Shown here: positions 34,790-43,822 of the stretch, in pieces
Layout: each line of letters begins with the position of its first letter
Numbering within the stretch: position 1 is the stretch's first letter
Assembly: GCA_022795445.1 (NCBI GenBank)
Contig: JAAWGR010000014.1
Coordinates: forward strand, 1-50,423
Origin: Oscillibacter sp.
GTDB taxonomy: Bacteria; Bacillota; Clostridia; Oscillospirales; Oscillospiraceae
DNA length: 50,423 nucleotides
Reading direction: 5' to 3'
Program-made: the position numbers and the translations under genes
The notes under the pieces: model-generated
What the model was told of the DNA's origin: nothing
The model's database searches: none
The model's input: the letters and a program-made list of their open reading frames with translations, nothing else

Positions 34790-35224
34790 CGCCGGTATAT
34801 ACCCGGCACAGCTTGTTGGCGGCCGATGGCCCCCAAGCCATCCCCGGACGCTCCCCCCCTTCGGTTCCCTCCTGCTGGCCGATCACCGTCTTTCCGGTTT
34901 GAAATGCGCAGCGAAAAATAAGCTGTTCAAAATAAATAACATGGCAAACCCAGAAATCAGGCCTTCAACAAATAGACAACCTTCCATAAAAAGTTTTAGA
35001 AATCCCTTCTAATGGCAACGGCAATCCATTACATTCTTTGTAACTTTTGTACATTGCGAGTGGTTTTGCTCCATCAATTTCGTTTGTCGCTCTGATTATA
35101 TTACGGCCAATGTTTCACTTCAGGCTGACATAGGTGAAATTACCAGTGTCCGGCTCCATCAACACGAACGGTAAAAGGAGTTCCAAAACCAAAAGGGGAC
35201 GGCAGAGCCGCCCCCCAAACGCCT
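34790..35224. other. Gene-free stretch, probable decayed sequence
   Basis: 435 bp, mostly AT-rich. It holds a gccgg-tatata-ccggc hairpin near 34792-34810 and a GC-rich patch at 34820-34880. On the minus strand 34967-35114 is open for 48 codons in one frame (LPLEGISKTFYG-like), without a good start or ribosome site. It may be the remains of a gene; I do not call a CDS. Confidence 0.35.
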
Positions 35225-36217
35225 TTAGTTTCCCGCCGCGTCCAGCATATGATCGATCAGGATGCCATACCCCTTCGTCGGGTCGCTGAGAAGGACATGA
35301 GTCACCGCGCCCACCAGCTTGCCGTCCTGTAGGATGGGACTGCCGGACATCCCCTGCACAATGCCGCCGGTGGCTTCCATGAGGGCAGGGTCCGTCACGG
35401 ACAGGAGCAGGTCCCGTCCATCCCGGGCACTGCCGGAAACCTTCAAAATTTCCACATGATACTCCTTCACCTCGTCCCCCTGGACGTTGGAACGGATGGA
35501 AGCTGGACCAGCCTGTGCCATGCCCACCGAAACGGCCTCTCCCAGTTCGGCGTTGGGTTCCATCGCGCCGAAGATGCCGCTGGATGTGTTGGCATACAGC
35601 TCTCCCAACTGGCAGGTCAGGTCGAAGTCCCCCCGCAGCTCCCCGGCGGAGCCGACCTCACCTTTTTTCACCGCCTTCACAGTGGACGGCAGGATGGAGC
35701 CGTTGGAAAACGGCATCAGCAGCGCGGTATCCACATCGGTGATGCCGTGGCCCAACGCGCCGAATTCTCCGCTTTTCGGGTCATAATACGTCATGGTGCC
35801 GATGCCGGCCATGCTGTCACGGATCCACGCGCCGATGCAGTACACTCCCTGTTCATTTGGTTCCGGTTCTACGGAGAGGGTCACGCTGTCCCCGGAACGG
35901 CTGACCTGTAAATCCGCCGAGCCGCCGCTCTCCTGGAGCAGGCTCTGGAACTGTTCCGCCGACGTCACCGCCGCGCCGTTACACTGAACGATCACATCGC
36001 CGGTCCGCAGGCCGCACTCCCGGGCGGGGGTTCCGCCATCGCTGAGCTTTACCACCACCACGCCCCGGGCAAACAGTTTAATGCCGACGGTATGGCCTAC
36101 TGGCACCAGCATCCGGCCGTCCTCCGCGGCGCTCACCGTCCCTGCGGCGCAAAGGAGCAGGGCCAGCAGGCACGCCGCGCCGCCCCGCAGCAGTCCCTTG
36201 ATTTTCGGTCCATACAA
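35225..36217 (-). CDS. spoIVB: SpoIVB serine peptidase (sporulation, family S55)
   Basis: Forespore peptidase that cleaves SpoIVFA to trigger sigma-K processing in the mother cell. About 330 aa: an N-terminal membrane helix/signal, a PDZ domain (GGTPARECGLRTGDVIVQCNGAAVTS), then the S55 peptidase with the catalytic His in ALGHGITD and Ser in GMSGSPI. It is shorter than the Bacillus protein (about 425 aa) but has both domains. The most plausible start is TTG at 36217 with aaagggg 8 bases upstream; a GTG three codons earlier is too close to that site. The usual downstream partner spo0A is not present; the next 430 bp are gene-free. Confidence 0.92.
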   Translation of the reverse strand: MYGPKIKGLLRGGAACLLALLLCAAGTVSAAEDGRMLVPVGHTVGIKLFARGVVVVKLSDGGTPARECGLRTGDVIVQCNGAAVTSAEQFQSLLQESGGSADLQVSRSGDSVTLSVEPEPNEQGVYCIGAWIRDSMAGIGTMTYYDPKSGEFGALGHGITDVDTALLMPFSNGSILPSTVKAVKKGEVGSAGELRGDFDLTCQLGELYANTSSGIFGAMEPNAELGEAVSVGMAQAGPASIRSNVQGDEVKEYHVEILKVSGSARDGRDLLLSVTDPALMEATGGIVQGMSGSPILQDGKLVGAVTHVLLSDPTKGYGILIDHMLDAAGN

Positions 36218-36226
36218 TCCAATCAC

Positions 36227-36605
36227 CCCTTTTATACAAATTTCGCAAACTTCGTTATTGAGAAAGGCGGCACAACACCGCCGGAGTTAGGATTTACGTA
36301 AATCGCAAAATCCGCGCAAGCAAAAAGCGGCAGCGCGCCCAAGGCGGAGATTGGATGCGCCCGATTTTCGCGGCTTTGGGCAAAATGGGACAGGCAAAAT
36401 CCCGCCGCTTTTCCCGAAGATTTCAAAAAATGGGAAAAAAGCCCTTCTGACAATTTGGACAATTCTGGGCGCGGGACAGGATGCGCTTTTAGGCAGTTTG
36501 CCCGCGCTTTTGCAGGATATACAAAAGCGCCCTGCAATTTAATACAAAAATTGCAGGATGAAGTGGCAATCCTTGCAAATAATCTGCAAAAATCTTGAAA
36601 ACCTC
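36227..36605. other. Intergenic region upstream of spoIVB and the TAXI operon
   Basis: No gene is supported. It holds a ggcgg/ccgcc hairpin (36267-36283), the perfect 14-bp palindrome GATTTACGTAAATC (36291-36304), and a 10-bp hairpin CCTGCAATTT/AAATTGCAGG (about 36531-36558). The last two could be regulator sites. On the minus strand the spoIVB leader carries GTATA near 36234, compatible with a sigma-F/G -35, but I cannot define a full promoter. Confidence 0.4.
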
Positions 36606-36634
36606 TTGAAATATGAAGGAGAGTGCGTTATCAT
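36606..36634 (+). promoter_or_regulatory. Candidate promoter of the TAXI-TRAP operon
   Basis: TTGAAA (36606-36611), a 17-bp spacer and TATCAT (36629-36634). Confidence 0.6.
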
Positions 36635-36690
36635 ATGCGTGTGGCTGCAAGGCCGCACAGTCAAAACTGATGAAAAGAGGATTGTGAAGA

Positions 36691-37716
36691 ATGAAGAAGT
36701 TTTTTGCATTGCTGACGGCAGTCCTGCTGGTGGCCTCTTTGGCGGCCTGCGGCGGCGACTCCAATTCCTCCGGCGGTTCCACCGGCGGAGACTCCCAGAC
36801 CTCCGGCGATTCCGGTTCTTCCGGCGGTTCCACCGGCGGCGGGAAGCTGACCTTTGGCACCGGCGGCGAACAGGGCACTTATTACGCCTTCGGCACCGTC
36901 ATTGCCCAGGCAATCTCCAACGAAACCGGCACCAGCATTACGGCGGTAACCTCCGGCGGCTCCCAGGACAACATTGATATGATGGACATGGGCAGCTATC
37001 AGCTTGGTTTTGTCCAGTCCGACGTTATGAGCTACGCTTATGAGGGCACGAACCTCTTTGCAGAGAGCGGCGCGATCACCGGATTCTCCACCGTGGCCGC
37101 CCTGTATATGGAGCAGGTGCAGCTGGTCACCCTGGACCCCAGCATCAAGAGCGTTGCCGACCTGGCAGGCAAGAACGTTTCGATTGGCGCTTCCGGCTCC
37201 GGCGTGTACTATAACGCCCTGGACGTGCTGGGCGTGTATGGCCTGAGCGAGGACGACATCAACCCCACCTATCAGGACTTCGGCAACAGCGTGGACTCCC
37301 TGACCGACGGTAAGATCGACGCCGCTTTTGTGGTTGCGGGCGCGCCCACCACCGCCGTCACCACCCTGGCCGCTTCCCGTGACATGTACCTTGTGAGCCT
37401 GGACCAGGAGCACATTGACAAGCTGATTGAGGTCTCTCCCTACTACAGCCCCTACACCATCAGCGCAGACGTGTACGGCACCGCTGAGGACTGCACCACG
37501 GTCGCCGTGGGCGCGGTGATCATCGCCCGGGACGATGTGTCGGAAGACGACGTGTACAACGTGGTTTCCACCATCTTTGAGAAGGGAACCGACCTGGCCC
37601 ACGACAAAGCCAACGAGCTGGATATGGATTTTGCCACCAGCATCACCAACATTCCTTACCATCCCGGCGCGGCGCGCTACTTCAGCGAGAAGGGCGTCGA
37701 GGTCCCTGTCAAATAA
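36691..37716 (+). CDS. TAXI-family TRAP transporter solute-binding lipoprotein
   Basis: 341 aa. The lipoprotein signal ends in SLAACGG. A Ser/Gly/Thr-rich low-complexity linker follows (about residues 25-50), then the TAXI (NMT1-like) binding domain: FGTGGEQGTYYAFGTVIAQAIS and VSIGASGSGVYYNA. It captures a solute (often a dicarboxylate, amino acid or sugar acid; not determinable here) for the TRAP permease encoded after 109 bp. A hairpin lies between the two genes, which usually gives higher levels of binding protein. Confidence 0.93.
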   Translation: MKKFFALLTAVLLVASLAACGGDSNSSGGSTGGDSQTSGDSGSSGGSTGGGKLTFGTGGEQGTYYAFGTVIAQAISNETGTSITAVTSGGSQDNIDMMDMGSYQLGFVQSDVMSYAYEGTNLFAESGAITGFSTVAALYMEQVQLVTLDPSIKSVADLAGKNVSIGASGSGVYYNALDVLGVYGLSEDDINPTYQDFGNSVDSLTDGKIDAAFVVAGAPTTAVTTLAASRDMYLVSLDQEHIDKLIEVSPYYSPYTISADVYGTAEDCTTVAVGAVIIARDDVSEDDVYNVVSTIFEKGTDLAHDKANELDMDFATSITNIPYHPGAARYFSEKGVEVPVK

Positions 37717-37746
37717 AGATTTCCCCCCTTTCCCAGAACAACCTGG

Positions 37747-37784
37747 AACTACGGCGGCCTGTCCGCCGTAGTTTCCTTGGTTTT
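37747..37784 (+). terminator. Attenuator hairpin between binding-protein and permease genes
   Basis: Perfect 11-bp stem aactacggcgg/ccgccgtagtt with a 5-base loop, then tccttggttttt. Partial read-through would set the ratio of lipoprotein to permease. Confidence 0.7.
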
Positions 37785-37825
37785 TCCATTTGAAACAACA
37801 CATTGAAAGACGGAGGAGAGAGCCT

Positions 37826-39790
37826 ATGAGCATCTTCAAGAAAAAAGGGCCGGAACCGGAGCCGGAGGAGCTGGACGCCTCTGTCGGCACCGCCGCTGAC
37901 GTTGAGGAGGTTATGCGGAAGTACGACCGGGAATCCAACACACGCATCTGGACGGGTCTTCCCCGTGTGGTCATCCGTTACCTGACGGCGCTGTTCTCCG
38001 TTTACTGCATTGTGGATACCGTGTATCTGAAGACGCTGACAGAACGCCGCCTGCCGATTTTTCTGGGGATGATCCTGCTGCTGGGCTTTTTGAACTACCC
38101 GGCAAAGAAGGGCGACACCCGCCCGAACCATATGCCCTGGTACGATATTATTTTATTGATTGTCGGCCCTGGCGCATTCTTTTTCTATGCCATCAACGCC
38201 ATGACGGTTATCCGCATGTCCGCCCGGATTATGCAGAACCCGCTGTATATGGCGGTCGGCCTCGTCGGCGTACTGGCCCTGGTGGAACTGTGCCGCCGGT
38301 GTGTGGGCCTGCCGATCTTGTGCGTGGCGGGCGCGTTGGTCGTGTATACCTTTGCCAGCGGCCTGGGCTTGAATCAGGTTATCCGGACCTTGTTTTATAC
38401 CCCAAACGGCGTTTTCGGCGGGCCAATCAGTACCTGCGCGAAATTCATCGTCGTGTTCATCATCTTCGGCGCGTTTTTGGAGCGGACGGGCATCGCGGCC
38501 TTCTTCATTGACCTTGCGAACGCCGTGGCGGGCGCACAGCCCGGCGGCCCGGCAAAGGTGGCCGTGATTTCTTCCGCCCTCTGCGGCATGGTATCCGGCT
38601 CCTCCGTGGGCAATACGGTGACTACCGGCTCCGTAACCATCCCGATGATGAAGAAAACCGGCTATAAGGGCGAATTTGCAGGCGCAGTGGAAGCCGCCGC
38701 ATCGACGGGCGGGCAGATCATGCCGCCGATCATGGGTGCGGCCGCCTTCCTGATGGCGGAGTTCACCGGCGAGCCTTACGCCACCATCGCCATGCGGGCG
38801 ATTCTCCCCGCAGCGCTGTACTTTACCGGTATTTACATTGCCGTACACCTGGAAGCCAAGCGTTTAGGCCTCAAGGGAACGCCCCGGGACGAGCTGCCCA
38901 AGCTAGGCCACCTGATGCGCAAAATCTACCTCCTTGCCCCGCTGGTGCTGCTGGTATGGTTGGTCTCCACCAACACCCGTACCATGGCCTATTCCGCCGC
39001 GCTGGCAATCGTCGCGGCTATCGTAGTAAGCATGATCAACGCGGAAAACCGCCTCACCCCTTCCAAGTTCATAGATGCGCTGGAAGGCGGCGCAAAAGGC
39101 TCCATCACCGTAGCCGTTGCCTGCGGCATGGCGGGCATTATCTCCGGCTGCATCACGGTCACAGGCCTTGCTTCAAAGCTGCTGAGCGCCATTGTGGCCG
39201 TTTCCGGCGGGCATATGATCATCGCCCTGTTCCTGACGATGATCTGCTGCATCGTCCTGGGCATGGGCGTGCCGACGACCGCCAACTACTGCATCATGGC
39301 GGCAACCTGCGCGCCGATTTTGATGGACCCGGCCATCGGCGTGCCAAAAATGGCGGCGCATTTCTTCGTGTTCTACTTTGGCATCGTGGCAGACATTACC
39401 CCGCCAGTGGCCCTGGCCGCCTATGCCGGCAGCGCAATCGCCAAGTCGAACCCCATGAAAACCGGCGTCAACGCCACAAAACTGGCCATTGCAGCCTTCA
39501 TCGTGCCGTATATCTTCGCCTACAGTCCGGCGATGCTGTTCGTAAACGTGGACGGCGTTTTCGACGTGGTGCAGATCGTTATCAGCGCCTTGCTGGGCAT
39601 TTTCGGCGTGGCGGCGGCACTGAACGGTTTCCTCTACCGCCCCATCCCCCTATTGCTGCGCGTGGCGCTGGCGGCGGGCGGCCTCGCCATGATGGTCCCC
39701 GGCTCCCTGACGGATGTCGTGGGGCTGGCCGTGGTCCTGGGGGTCGTCATTTACCAGCGGGTCATATCCCGGCGGCCGGCGGCTGCATAA
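37826..39790 (+). CDS. TRAP transporter permease, fused small and large subunits (TAXI type)
   Basis: 654 aa, with about 17 hydrophobic helices. The N-terminal part corresponds to the DctQ-like small subunit and the remainder to the DctM-like large subunit; DctM-like stretches include EAAASTGGQIMPPIMGAAAF and GMGVPTTANYCIMAA. It uses an ion gradient rather than ATP. Start at 37826 (MSIFKKKG) with ggaggag upstream; a frame start at 37790 lacks a ribosome site. A short hairpin terminator follows. Confidence 0.93.
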   Translation: MSIFKKKGPEPEPEELDASVGTAADVEEVMRKYDRESNTRIWTGLPRVVIRYLTALFSVYCIVDTVYLKTLTERRLPIFLGMILLLGFLNYPAKKGDTRPNHMPWYDIILLIVGPGAFFFYAINAMTVIRMSARIMQNPLYMAVGLVGVLALVELCRRCVGLPILCVAGALVVYTFASGLGLNQVIRTLFYTPNGVFGGPISTCAKFIVVFIIFGAFLERTGIAAFFIDLANAVAGAQPGGPAKVAVISSALCGMVSGSSVGNTVTTGSVTIPMMKKTGYKGEFAGAVEAAASTGGQIMPPIMGAAAFLMAEFTGEPYATIAMRAILPAALYFTGIYIAVHLEAKRLGLKGTPRDELPKLGHLMRKIYLLAPLVLLVWLVSTNTRTMAYSAALAIVAAIVVSMINAENRLTPSKFIDALEGGAKGSITVAVACGMAGIISGCITVTGLASKLLSAIVAVSGGHMIIALFLTMICCIVLGMGVPTTANYCIMAATCAPILMDPAIGVPKMAAHFFVFYFGIVADITPPVALAAYAGSAIAKSNPMKTGVNATKLAIAAFIVPYIFAYSPAMLFVNVDGVFDVVQIVISALLGIFGVAAALNGFLYRPIPLLLRVALAAGGLAMMVPGSLTDVVGLAVVLGVVIYQRVISRRPAAA

Positions 39791-39812
39791 GGTACGCTTT
39801 ATAAAGAAAGAC

Positions 39813-39842
39813 AGGGGCGGCGAACAGCCGCCTTTGTCTTTT
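39813..39842 (+). terminator. Intrinsic terminator of the TAXI-TRAP operon
   Basis: ggcggc-gaaca-gccgcc stem followed by tttgtctttt. Confidence 0.7.
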
Positions 39843-40048
39843 GCAGCGCATGAACAAAACCGCCAATTTTCCGCCGATTTTTTTAACAAATTCATAGAAA
39901 ACAACGGAAACCAAATGGATTCCTACTGCGTTAAAAGGAAAAGTGGGCCTTATGCGGAAACTGTAACCGTTTTGTTGTTGTTTTCCGAGGCAAACTGTTC
40001 TAGCATAGATGGTACAGTTCATGATTGACCAGTGAAGGAGTAACGCAA

Positions 40049-41746
40049 ATGGCAGACGTTTTGGAACACACGGCCCCAGAGGCCGCGCCCGCGGCAGAAT
40101 CCGCCGCACCCGCCGCGCCGCAGGAAAAGAAATCCCTGTGGAAAAAATGGAAGCAGATGCCGCGGAAAAAACGGCGGCGGATCGTCCGGCTGTTTATCTT
40201 TCTGCTGATTCTGGCTGGCGGCGGCCTGGGTGTGAAGTATTACCTGGACAACCACACAAGCGGAGAGACCCAGATGGAAGTCATCACCGACGAGGTGCGG
40301 TATGACGCCATCACCTCCACGGTAGAGGGCAGCGGACTCACCCGGGCCAAGAACAGCGAGACCATCACCATCGCCACGCCGGGCACCGTTATGGAGGTGC
40401 TGGTCAGCGAGGGCGACGTGGTGACGGCGGGAACGCCCTTGTTCGTGATCGACTCCGATGTCGCCAGGAGCGCCGTGGAAAGCGCCCGGGAGAACGTACA
40501 GGGCTACGAAAAGCAGCTGGCGACGCTGCAAAAGGACATCGCCGGCCTGAACCTTGCCGCAGGCTACGCCGGCAAGCTGATGGAGACGGTAACACTCAAC
40601 CCCGGCGACACCATCACCAAGGGGCAGAAGGTAGCCGTCCTGGCAGACGATACGCAACTGCGGCTGACCCAGTATTACAGTTACGCTTACGAAGGCGAGC
40701 TGTACGTGGGCCAGACGGTAGACGTCTCCATCCCAACGCTGATGAGCTCCATCCCCGGAACCATCGAAGCGGTACATATGGTCAGCCGGATCACGCCAGA
40801 GGGCACAAAACTGTTTTCTGCCGACATTCTGGTGCGGAATGACGGAGCCCTCAGCGCGGAAATGGCGGCTTCCGCTATTGTGACCGTGGGCGAGGAAATC
40901 GTCTACCCCTATGAGCCGGGCAAATTGGAGTACTTCCGTACCGGCGACCTGACCTCTACCGTCAATGGTACGGTTATTTCCAGCAGCTTGGTGGACTACC
41001 TCCAGGTACACGCCGGACAAGTGCTGGTGCGTATCGACGGCGAGGACAGCGAAACGGAGATGTTCACCATCCAAAAGAACCTGGACGAGGCCCGGAAGAC
41101 CCTGGAAGATGCAGAGAAAAACCTTGCGCTGTGCAGCGCCTCCGCGGCGATTGACGGTACAGTTATCGGCCTGTCCATCAAACCTGGCGACGAGGTTTCC
41201 GCCGCAACGGCAATTTTGACCATCTCCGACACTTCCTCCATTGTCGTGAACGCGACCGTGGACGAACGGAACGTGGGCAACGTGGAAGTGGGCATGATGG
41301 TGGAACTGGACCAGTGGGACACTCCTGCTTCCGGCTTTGTAGAGAGCGTAAGCCTTTCCAGTACGCTGAACAACGGCGTGGCCACTTACCCGATGGTCAT
41401 TACCGTGGAGGACGCGGAGTCGAGCGGTATCCAGATCAACAGCTCCATCAACTATAAGCTGACTACCAGCGAGAACGACAACTGCTTGGTCCTGCCGATC
41501 CAGTGCGTACGGACGGTATCCACCGAGGAGGGCGAGTCGCTGACGGTCGTCTATGTCTCCAGTCCGGAACGGCCGGAGAATGCCGTTGACGGCATTCTGA
41601 TTGACGAAGCCATCCCAGAGGGCTTCTGGCCGGTACCGGTGGAAATCGGCATCTCGGACAACTATAACGTAGAAATCCGTTCCGGCGTCGAGGAGGGAAC
41701 CGTGGTATTTACCCAGAACCAGGTTTCCAGCTCCTGGGGTTTCTGA
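40049..41746 (+). CDS. HlyD/MacA-like membrane-fusion (adaptor) protein with an internal duplication
   Basis: 565 aa. An Ala/Glu/Pro-rich, then Lys/Arg-rich cytoplasmic start, one membrane helix (about residues 52-72), then two tandem HlyD-like units. Each has a lipoyl-type half (VMEVLVSEGDVVTAGTPLFVI and VIGLSIKPGDEVSAATAILTI). A short coiled-coil (NLDEARKTLEDAEKNL) lies in the second. Usual family length is about 350-420 aa, so the duplicated architecture explains the extra size. In monoderm bacteria such adaptors work with MacB-type ABC exporters without an outer-membrane pore. ATG at 40049 with gaaggag 8 bases upstream. The ATPase gene starts 2 bases after its stop codon. Confidence 0.88.
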   Translation: MADVLEHTAPEAAPAAESAAPAAPQEKKSLWKKWKQMPRKKRRRIVRLFIFLLILAGGGLGVKYYLDNHTSGETQMEVITDEVRYDAITSTVEGSGLTRAKNSETITIATPGTVMEVLVSEGDVVTAGTPLFVIDSDVARSAVESARENVQGYEKQLATLQKDIAGLNLAAGYAGKLMETVTLNPGDTITKGQKVAVLADDTQLRLTQYYSYAYEGELYVGQTVDVSIPTLMSSIPGTIEAVHMVSRITPEGTKLFSADILVRNDGALSAEMAASAIVTVGEEIVYPYEPGKLEYFRTGDLTSTVNGTVISSSLVDYLQVHAGQVLVRIDGEDSETEMFTIQKNLDEARKTLEDAEKNLALCSASAAIDGTVIGLSIKPGDEVSAATAILTISDTSSIVVNATVDERNVGNVEVGMMVELDQWDTPASGFVESVSLSSTLNNGVATYPMVITVEDAESSGIQINSSINYKLTTSENDNCLVLPIQCVRTVSTEEGESLTVVYVSSPERPENAVDGILIDEAIPEGFWPVPVEIGISDNYNVEIRSGVEEGTVVFTQNQVSSSWGF

Positions 41747-41747
41747 T

Positions 41748-42449
41748 ATGGAAAAATTAGTGGAACTGCGGGACGTCTATAAAATCTACGGCGAAGGTTT
41801 GGAGAGCGAAGTGCGGGCCCTGGACGGCGTGTCTTTGCAGATCGACCGGGGGGAGTTTGTCGCGGTGGTGGGCCAGTCCGGTTCCGGCAAATCCACCATG
41901 ATGAACGTGCTGGGCTGTCTGGACATCCCCACACGGGGCGACTACTTCCTTGAGGGCACAGACGTGCGGGATTTGACGGACAAAGAGCTGTCCCGCATCC
42001 GCAACAAAGAGATCGGGTTCATATTCCAGCAATACAACCTGATCCAGACACTGACCGTGTTGGAAAATGTAGAATTGCCGCTGATCTACCAGGGCATTCA
42101 TGCGGACGAGCGGCGGGACATGGCCCTGGATGCATTGGAACGCGTGGGGCTGTTGGGACGGATCAAGCACAAGCCAACGGAGATGTCCGGCGGCCAGCAG
42201 CAGCGCGTTGCGATTGCGCGGGCAATTGCAACGAAGCCGCCGATCATCATGGCGGACGAGCCGACGGGCGCATTGGATTCCCGAACGGGCCATGAGGTAC
42301 TGGAATTCCTCCAGCAGCTGAACCGGGAGGGAACGACGGTCATCCTCATCACCCACGACAACGGCATTGCGGCCACAGCGCGGCGGTGCGTTCGCCTGAC
42401 AGACGGGAAGATCGTGGAGGACAAGGAGCAGGAGGTGGACTGGTTTTGA
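41748..42449 (+). CDS. MacB/LolD-type ABC exporter ATP-binding protein
   Basis: 233 aa. Walker A GQSGSGKSTMMNVLG, Q-loop FQQYNL, signature MSGGQQQRVAIARAIA, Walker B IIMADEPTGALD, and switch His in ITHDN. It belongs to the MacB/LolD/FtsE group that powers extrusion or extraction of peptides, antibiotics or lipoproteins. It is tightly packed between adaptor and permease genes, overlapping the permease start by 4 bases. Confidence 0.94.
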   Translation: MEKLVELRDVYKIYGEGLESEVRALDGVSLQIDRGEFVAVVGQSGSGKSTMMNVLGCLDIPTRGDYFLEGTDVRDLTDKELSRIRNKEIGFIFQQYNLIQTLTVLENVELPLIYQGIHADERRDMALDALERVGLLGRIKHKPTEMSGGQQQRVAIARAIATKPPIIMADEPTGALDSRTGHEVLEFLQQLNREGTTVILITHDNGIAATARRCVRLTDGKIVEDKEQEVDWF

Positions 42450-43720
42450 ACATCCGGCAGGCATTCAAAATGGCATGGAAATCCATCTGGGGCAAGAAAG
42501 GCCGGTCCATCCTGACCATGCTGGGCATCATCATCGGCATTGCGTCGGTAATGACCATTGTGTCAGCCATCGCGGGATATGCAGACAAAATGATGGAGCA
42601 GTTCGAGGCCATGGGCACGAACCGGATCTCCCTAAGCGCGTACAGCTACGTGTACATAGAGGATGAAAACGGCAACTGGGTGAACACGGGCAAGGACTAT
42701 TTCCCAGACATTTACGCTTATTGCAACAGCATGAGCGACTTGGTGGTGGGCGTAACGCCGCAGGCGTATTTCAGCGCGACGATGATCTACGGCACCAAGA
42801 ACACAAACACCATGCAGCAAAATTTCTACTACGACGAGAACGGGAACCCAGTGGGGGACCGTCCTCCGAGCTTCTATTACGGAAGCGATCAATACAGCGC
42901 GTGCAGTAATCTGGTGATTACGCAGGGGCGGGACTTGACACAACTGGATGTGAAAAACTATAATCAAGTCATGGTCCTGGGTTCCGAGGCCGCAAAGACG
43001 TTTTTCGGGACAGCAAACCCAATAGGCAAGATCGTGCAGCTGAACAGCCTCAACTTCGAGGTTGTGGGCGTATACGACTCCCGCATGAAAGAAGAAAGTT
43101 CCATGATGGGTTCCATCGACAACTTCGTCGTGGTACCCTACACCACCCGGCGGGTGCTAGGCGGCGACAACATCAGCGACTTCATTGTAGTAGCGCGGAA
43201 CCTGGAGGACATGGATGAGATCGTGTCGCGTCTGGATGGCTTCATGAAAGGTCTGTTAGACCGGAACACCAGCGATTACAACGTCCAGCCGGAGAGCCAG
43301 GGTCTGGATTACATGAATGAAACGCTGGGCATGGTCGGCGGGGTGCTGGCAGGCGTCGCAGCCATCTCCTTGATGGTGGGCGGCATTGGCATTATGAACA
43401 TCATGCTGGTAACGGTAACGGAACGGACACGGGAAATCGGCATCCGGCGGGCCATCGGGGCGCAGCGGAGCAGCATTGTGACGCAGTTCCTCATCGAGGC
43501 GGCGATGCTGTGCGGCATCGGGGGGCTGATAGGGATGGCCTTGGGCACGGGAGGCTGTCTGCTGCTAGGCAACCTGCTATTCCAAATGACCATCTACCCA
43601 TCAGCGCCAGTGACGGCGGGCGCGTTCGGCCTGTCGGTGCTGCTGGGTGTCATCTTCGGCTGCTATCCAGCGCTCAAAGCCTCCAAACTACAGCCTGTCG
43701 AAGCGCTGCGAGCGGAATAA
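42446..43720 (+). CDS. MacB-type ABC exporter permease
   Basis: 424 aa. An N-terminal membrane helix (LTMLGIIIGIASVM), a large extracytoplasmic MacB_PCD domain of about 200 residues, then three C-terminal FtsX-like helices (VAAISLMVGGIGIMNIMLVTVTERTREIGIRRAIGAQRSSI). A TTG start at 42446 with aggaggt 11 bases upstream gives MNIRQAFKMAWKSI, matching the family N-terminus. It completes an adaptor-ATPase-permease exporter. The frameshifted SLH protein follows after about 100 bp and may be part of the same transcript. Confidence 0.92.
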   Translation: MNIRQAFKMAWKSIWGKKGRSILTMLGIIIGIASVMTIVSAIAGYADKMMEQFEAMGTNRISLSAYSYVYIEDENGNWVNTGKDYFPDIYAYCNSMSDLVVGVTPQAYFSATMIYGTKNTNTMQQNFYYDENGNPVGDRPPSFYYGSDQYSACSNLVITQGRDLTQLDVKNYNQVMVLGSEAAKTFFGTANPIGKIVQLNSLNFEVVGVYDSRMKEESSMMGSIDNFVVVPYTTRRVLGGDNISDFIVVARNLEDMDEIVSRLDGFMKGLLDRNTSDYNVQPESQGLDYMNETLGMVGGVLAGVAAISLMVGGIGIMNIMLVTVTERTREIGIRRAIGAQRSSIVTQFLIEAAMLCGIGGLIGMALGTGGCLLLGNLLFQMTIYPSAPVTAGAFGLSVLLGVIFGCYPALKASKLQPVEALRAE

Positions 43721-43757
43721 TGGAGGGAGTCCAGAAGGGGGCGCTCCCTCTGGCGGG

Positions 43758-43798
43758 GTGCAGGGGCGGAGCCCCTGCGCCGGAGATTGAGGCGGGAG
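43758..43798 (+). other. GC-rich hairpins between permease and SLH genes
   Basis: gcaggggc-gga-gcccctgc is followed by a gaggc/gcctc hairpin. No T-run is present, so it probably does not end transcription; it resembles short GC-rich intergenic repeats of the ggggcggagcccc kind. Confidence 0.5.
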
Positions 43799-43822
43799 CC
43801 TCAAAAACATGGAGGAAGATAC

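Noticed and set aside
34967..35114. Open minus-strand frame of 48 codons with protein-like composition
   Set aside because: No start codon with a ribosome site and stops on both sides; noted only as possible remnant.
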